This document shows positions 15,013 through 17,510 of a stretch of 17,510 bases of DNA, piece after piece. A program made the position numbers and the translations under genes. Within the stretch, counting starts at the first letter, position 1, and each line of letters begins with the position of its first letter. The stretch comes from CBDULX01 sp965368175 (GTDB lineage Bacteria > Pseudomonadota > Gammaproteobacteria > SZUA-229). The notes beneath the pieces are model-generated. The model was not told the DNA's origin, did not search any database, and saw nothing but the letters and a program-made list of their open reading frames with translations. The DNA lies in NCBI GenBank assembly GCA_965368175.1, contig CBDULX010000039.1, positions 1-17,510 of the forward strand, in the 5' to 3' direction.

Positions 15013-15032
15013 CAGAAGTTATTCAACTTCTG
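15013..15032 (-). promoter_or_regulatory. Hairpin over the rio stop codon
   Basis: CAGAAGTT (15013-15020) and AACTTCTG (15025-15032) pair perfectly around ATTC. The structure spans the end of the rio reading frame. It lacks a T tract, so it may protect the mRNA end rather than terminate. Confidence 0.4.
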
Positions 15033-15892
15033 CCTTCAGCCAGCACCGTCTCGTCACGCAGTCTTTCCTGGCGTTCCTGCTCTTCAGCCCAGGCGGCTTT
15101 AATTTCTTCCATTACGGCATCCACATCGGCAATTTGCAGATTTTCATCAAACTGGCCAGTTAACTCGACTTCAGGATGCAGTTCGCCGTTTTCGTAGAGG
15201 GACCAGATTTCCCTGGCGTACTGGCTATCCTGTAATTCGGGGGCGTACTGGGCGTAGTAGCTGGTTACGGTGTTCACGTCTCGTTCCAGCATCATCTGGG
15301 CGTGGTTATTGGCCGAGGCATCCACCGCCTGAGGCAGGTCGATGATTACCGGGCCCTTTTCATCGACCAGAACATTAAATTCTGACAGGTCGCCATGTAC
15401 CAGTCCGGCACAGAGCATAAGCTTCACGTATTGCATGACGACAGCATGGTCTTCCAGTGCCTGTTCCAGAGTCATGGATACATCGTTAAGGCGTGGTGCT
15501 ACCTGGCCATCGTCATCGGTGATCAATTCCATGAGCAGTACACCGTCAACGCAACAGTAAGGTTTTGGGACTCGTACTCCGGCACTGGCCAGACGAAAGA
15601 GCGCATCTACTTCTGCATTCTGCCAGGATTGCTCCTGCTCGTTACGACCGAACCTGGAACCTTTCTCCATAGCACGGGCACGGCGGCTATTACGCACTTT
15701 GCGGCCTTCCTGGTATTGCACGGCCTGTTTGAAGCTACGCTGGTTAGCTTCCTTGTAAACCTTGGCGCAACGGACATCGGAACCACAGCGGACTATATAA
15801 ACAGTGGCTTCTTTGCCGCTCATTAACTGGCAAATGACTTCATCCACCAGGCCGTCATCAACCAGGGGCTGGATACGTTTCGGTATTTTCAT
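15023..15892 (-). CDS. RIO1-type serine protein kinase (PA4780-like)
   Basis: A bacterial atypical protein kinase of the RIO family; its cellular substrate is not settled in bacteria. I chose ATG 15892 (289 aa, MKIPKRIQPLVDDG), the family's usual beginning. The open frame extends to 16078, but the added 62 residues are low-complexity hydrophobic translation of the promoter region. Motifs: a RIO-specific nucleotide loop SGKEATVY (25-32), likely ATP-anchoring K44 in CAKVYKEA, catalytic loop HGDLSEFN (166-173) with D168 and N173, and metal-binding D185 in IIDLPQAVD. The segment between the lobes (60-95, rich in R and K) is the RIO flexible loop. The C-terminus is acidic and helical (EEIKAAWAEEQERQERLRDE). 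The gene is alone on its strand. The ribosome binding site is weak. Confidence 0.92.
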   Translation of the reverse strand: MKIPKRIQPLVDDGLVDEVICQLMSGKEATVYIVRCGSDVRCAKVYKEANQRSFKQAVQYQEGRKVRNSRRARAMEKGSRFGRNEQEQSWQNAEVDALFRLASAGVRVPKPYCCVDGVLLMELITDDDGQVAPRLNDVSMTLEQALEDHAVVMQYVKLMLCAGLVHGDLSEFNVLVDEKGPVIIDLPQAVDASANNHAQMMLERDVNTVTSYYAQYAPELQDSQYAREIWSLYENGELHPEVELTGQFDENLQIADVDAVMEEIKAAWAEEQERQERLRDETVLAEGRS

Positions 15893-16002
15893 GGCGCTTT
15901 TATACCTTAGTTGGAGGCAGGATGAAATGGGAGAAGTAAAATTAATCAATTCTGTTATGGCAGATATAAGCGTGAGAACGGTAATCGGGCTTAGCTTATT
16001 GC

Positions 16003-16030
16003 GATATATTATGATTAATTTAAGTGTAAA
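16003..16030 (-). promoter_or_regulatory. Candidate rio promoter
   Basis: On the minus strand TTTACA (16030-16025) and TATATC (16008-16003) are 16 nt apart, giving a leader of about 100 nt before ATG 15892. The fit is moderate and other AT-rich hexamers are nearby. Confidence 0.3.
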
Positions 16031-16130
16031 ATCAGGACTTAATACGATACAACGGACAATATGTCTTAATATGAACAAACAGTTACTTATATCGGCTTAT
16101 AGCCATAAACGGACTGATCAAAAATTTAAA

Positions 16131-16232
16131 ATTTTGCCACAGAGTCACAGAGCGCACAGAGAAAACAGTCGTGGCTGTATTAGGGCGAACTTATAAAAAC
16201 TCTGTGTTCTCTGTGCCTCTGTGGCAAATCTT
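16131..16232. repeat. CACAGAG inverted-repeat element, copy 3
   Basis: This is the best preserved copy. The left arm at 16133-16164 starts TTGCCACAGAGTCACAGAGC. The right arm at 16200-16230 reads CTCTGTGTTCTCTGTGCCTC then TGTGGCAAATC. About 35 nt of centre differs from the other copies. It lies in the 15893-16525 gap between divergent rio and the cold-shock gene. No gene is seen in that gap. Confidence 0.9.
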
Positions 16233-16333
16233 TTGATTTCAAGTTAGCGAACGTCAGCTACAGGGTGTCAGGAGACATTTAGCACAGACTTGAAATGTGT
16301 CATATCTAGTTGAGTTACTACATTTAATGCTAT

Positions 16334-16368
16334 ATTGTCATTGACAATGGCATTTGATCGTGTAAACT
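16334..16368 (+). promoter_or_regulatory. Promoter of the cold-shock gene with inverted repeat over the -35
   Basis: A perfect TTGACA (16341-16346) is followed after 16 nt by TAAACT (16363-16368). The -35 lies inside the inverted repeat ATTGTCA-T-TGACAAT (16334-16348). The predicted mRNA has a leader of about 150 nt, as is usual for cspA-type genes whose leader controls translation with temperature. I could not identify a clear cold box. Confidence 0.6.
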
Positions 16369-16525
16369 GCACCCAGCTTGAAAGTACTACTTATATTTAT
16401 GCACACCATTTCGATGTCACGTCTTTAGTTCCTCGTCCTGTTTTTCATATTTAATAGCAACTCATTCTGGCCAAATGGCTTTACAACAAAGCCTCAATTA
16501 CTCTTAAATTTAACAGGATATATCT

Positions 16526-16732
16526 ATGTCTACTACTACCGGCACCGTAAAATGGTTCAACGAATCTAAAGGTTTTGGCTTTATCGAGCAAGAATCTGGT
16601 CCAGACGTATTTGCCCATTTCAGCGCAATTTCAAGCTCAGGCTTTAAAACGCTGAATGAAGGTCAAAAAGTCGAATTCACAGTTACTCAGGGTCCAAAAG
16701 GTCCTCAGGCTGAGAATATCGTAGCGCTCTAA
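16526..16732 (+). CDS. CspA-family cold-shock protein
   Basis: A small single-stranded nucleic-acid-binding protein and RNA chaperone. The 68-aa product is one complete cold-shock domain: GTVKWFNESKGFGFIEQ carries the RNP1 motif KGFGFI, and DVFAHFSAI carries the RNP2 motif VFAHF. Both surface aromatic clusters are present. Length and N-terminus match CspA/CspD-type proteins; which paralogue cannot be told from the sequence. An AGGA ribosome binding site lies 7 nt before ATG 16526. It has a long leader and three tandem hairpins after the stop, the last a terminator, so it is monocistronic. Confidence 0.97.
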   Translation: MSTTTGTVKWFNESKGFGFIEQESGPDVFAHFSAISSSGFKTLNEGQKVEFTVTQGPKGPQAENIVAL

Positions 16733-16746
16733 TTATTGATCGCAAT

Positions 16747-16776
16747 ATGGTCTGTATTGAATGCAATACAGACCAT
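16747..16776 (+). promoter_or_regulatory. 13-bp perfect hairpin in the csp 3' region
   Basis: ATGGTCTGTATTG (16747-16759) is exactly complementary to CAATACAGACCAT (16764-16776) around a 4-nt loop. It begins 14 nt after the stop codon and is not followed by a T tract. Confidence 0.8.
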
Positions 16777-16780
16777 AATC

Positions 16781-16798
16781 ACATCCCTTAGGGAATGT
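16781..16798 (+). promoter_or_regulatory. Second small hairpin in the csp 3' region
   Basis: ACATCCC pairs with GGGAATGT around TTA, with one bulged A. It lies between the 13-bp hairpin and the terminator. Confidence 0.55.
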
Positions 16799-16805
16799 GT
16801 ACTTA

Positions 16806-16838
16806 AAAGGGCAGGACCTCAGGGTCTTGCCCTTTTTT
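16806..16838 (+). terminator. Rho-independent terminator of the cold-shock gene
   Basis: AAGGGCAGGACC pairs with GGTCTTGCCCTT (one G-T) around TCAG and runs into TTTTTT. Confidence 0.92.
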
Positions 16839-17422
16839 GTTGCCTCTGATTAAGTCTGGTTGAATTCAGGCTGTGATGAGTGTCTCGATTTTTCATGAAG
16901 TGATGCGGAATATTTATTCTATTGCAACGAAATCGGGGTAAATATGGATGCTTTTAATCTGCATAAAACGATCATGGCTTGATCAGAGGGTTCCCTGGAT
17001 TCAGCTTATTGCTTCAGCTGCGGTTCTGGCGAGATGGAATGCTGGTCTAATATGTTGCAGTACATCAATCTTTCGCACTCAAGATGTGCAAATATATACC
17101 GCTTATAAAGTTGACATCAAAAGAAATAGAAAGAGCTGGTAGCCGCTGTACTCGTCAGTCGTCGGCAGTCAGCCAGAACATTGAAGTGCGATCTGTTTGC
17201 AAGTTAATCATCGTTTTGGGAATTCTGGCATGGTTCTTTTCATGCCAGTTAGATATAAATATGGCTTTATAGCGCGACCTTCTGGACTTTCCCTGTAGTT
17301 GTGGCTGGCTTTTGCTCAGCGCTTTGATCTAATAGTTAAATATCAATCTTGACCTGAGTTGATGTCAACCTTAGGATGTATGAATTTCCGATCGAATGAC
17401 TGCTAGGAAACCTCTGATTAAC
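16839..17422. other. Gene-poor stretch
   Basis: I see no supported gene in this region. Short frames at 16948-17142 and 17084-17272 overlap each other, lack ribosome binding sites and do not look protein-like. The one structure of note is a hairpin, CTGGCATG (17225-17232) with CATGCCAG (17241-17248) around an 8-nt loop, not followed by a T tract. Confidence 0.6.
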
Positions 17423-17510
17423 TTGTCATTTCGACCAGAGGGAGAAATCTTTCAGTTAATAGCAGCAAAGATATCAAGCATTTAAGATCCCTCCTTATCA
17501 GTCGGGATGA
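17423..17510. repeat. Palindromic intergenic repeat, cut by the window edge
   Basis: The left arm at 17423-17452 (TTGTCATTTCGACCAGAGGG then AGAAATCTTT) is imperfectly complementary to 17482-17510 (TTAAGATCCCTCC ... TCGGGATGA). The arm wording resembles the widespread GTCATTTCGA...GAGAAATCT palindromic repeat found between genes in many bacteria. The outer end probably continues past the window. Confidence 0.65.

Noticed and set aside
15893..16078. N-terminal extension of the RIO kinase frame by 62 residues
   Set aside because: The added residues are hydrophobic translation of AT-rich promoter DNA, while ATG 15892 begins the typical family N-terminus.
6807..16773. Shared 14-mer AATGCAATACAGAC in the pstC leader (6807) and the csp 3' hairpin (16760)
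   Set aside because: A 14-nt match is expected about once by chance in a window of this length, and the contexts differ.
16948..17272. Two overlapping plus-strand frames of 64 and 62 aa
   Set aside because: They overlap in different frames, have no ribosome binding sites and their composition looks random.

Overview
The window looks like chromosomal DNA of a gammaproteobacterium of moderate GC. Three things point there: a class II ribonucleotide reductase split into nrdJa and nrdJb as in Pseudomonas; a complete phoB-phoR-pstS-pstC-pstA-pstB-phoU block whose PstC and PstA have the enlarged periplasmic parts seen in Pseudomonas-type Pst systems; and Pho boxes of the CTGTCAT type. I cannot name the genus.

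Layout. (1) 1-3027, minus strand: nrdJa (717 aa) followed by nrdJb, which runs off the left edge after 220 codons. Together they make deoxyribonucleotides with adenosylcobalamin. A CACAGAG-type inverted-repeat element sits between them. Upstream of nrdJa is a 24-bp perfect palindrome plus a half-matching site 32 bp away, which looks like a pair of NrdR boxes. (2) 3495-12488, plus strand: the phosphate-starvation regulon. PhoR and PhoB sense and transmit the signal, PstS captures phosphate, PstC/PstA/PstB import it, and PhoU links transport to PhoR. Pho boxes lie before phoB, pstS and pstC, each with a -10-like hexamer 10 bp downstream. Rho-independent terminators follow pstS and phoU. A short reading frame overlaps the pstC start by ATGA. 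(3) 12489-13749: a second CACAGAG element and a minus-strand 299-aa protein of unknown function with its own promoter and possible operator. (4) 13750-15022: no protein gene. It holds a 770-bp element with 32-bp perfect terminal inverted repeats, packed with small hairpins whose loops carry AGGA, TGGA or AGGGA. These resemble CsrA/RsmA binding hairpins. A separate 24-bp perfect palindrome follows. (5) 15023-15892, minus strand: a bacterial RIO-type kinase. (6) 15893-17510: a third CACAGAG element, a cold-shock protein gene with a long leader and three tandem 3' hairpins, then a gene-poor tail ending in a truncated palindromic repeat.

The best candidate for something undescribed is the non-coding element at 14067-14836. 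It combines mobile-element-like ends with an interior that could act as an RNA decoy or binding platform for CsrA/RsmA. That role is inferred from motif and hairpin geometry only. The rest of the window is mostly well-understood core metabolism and phosphate homeostasis, with several regulatory details worth checking.
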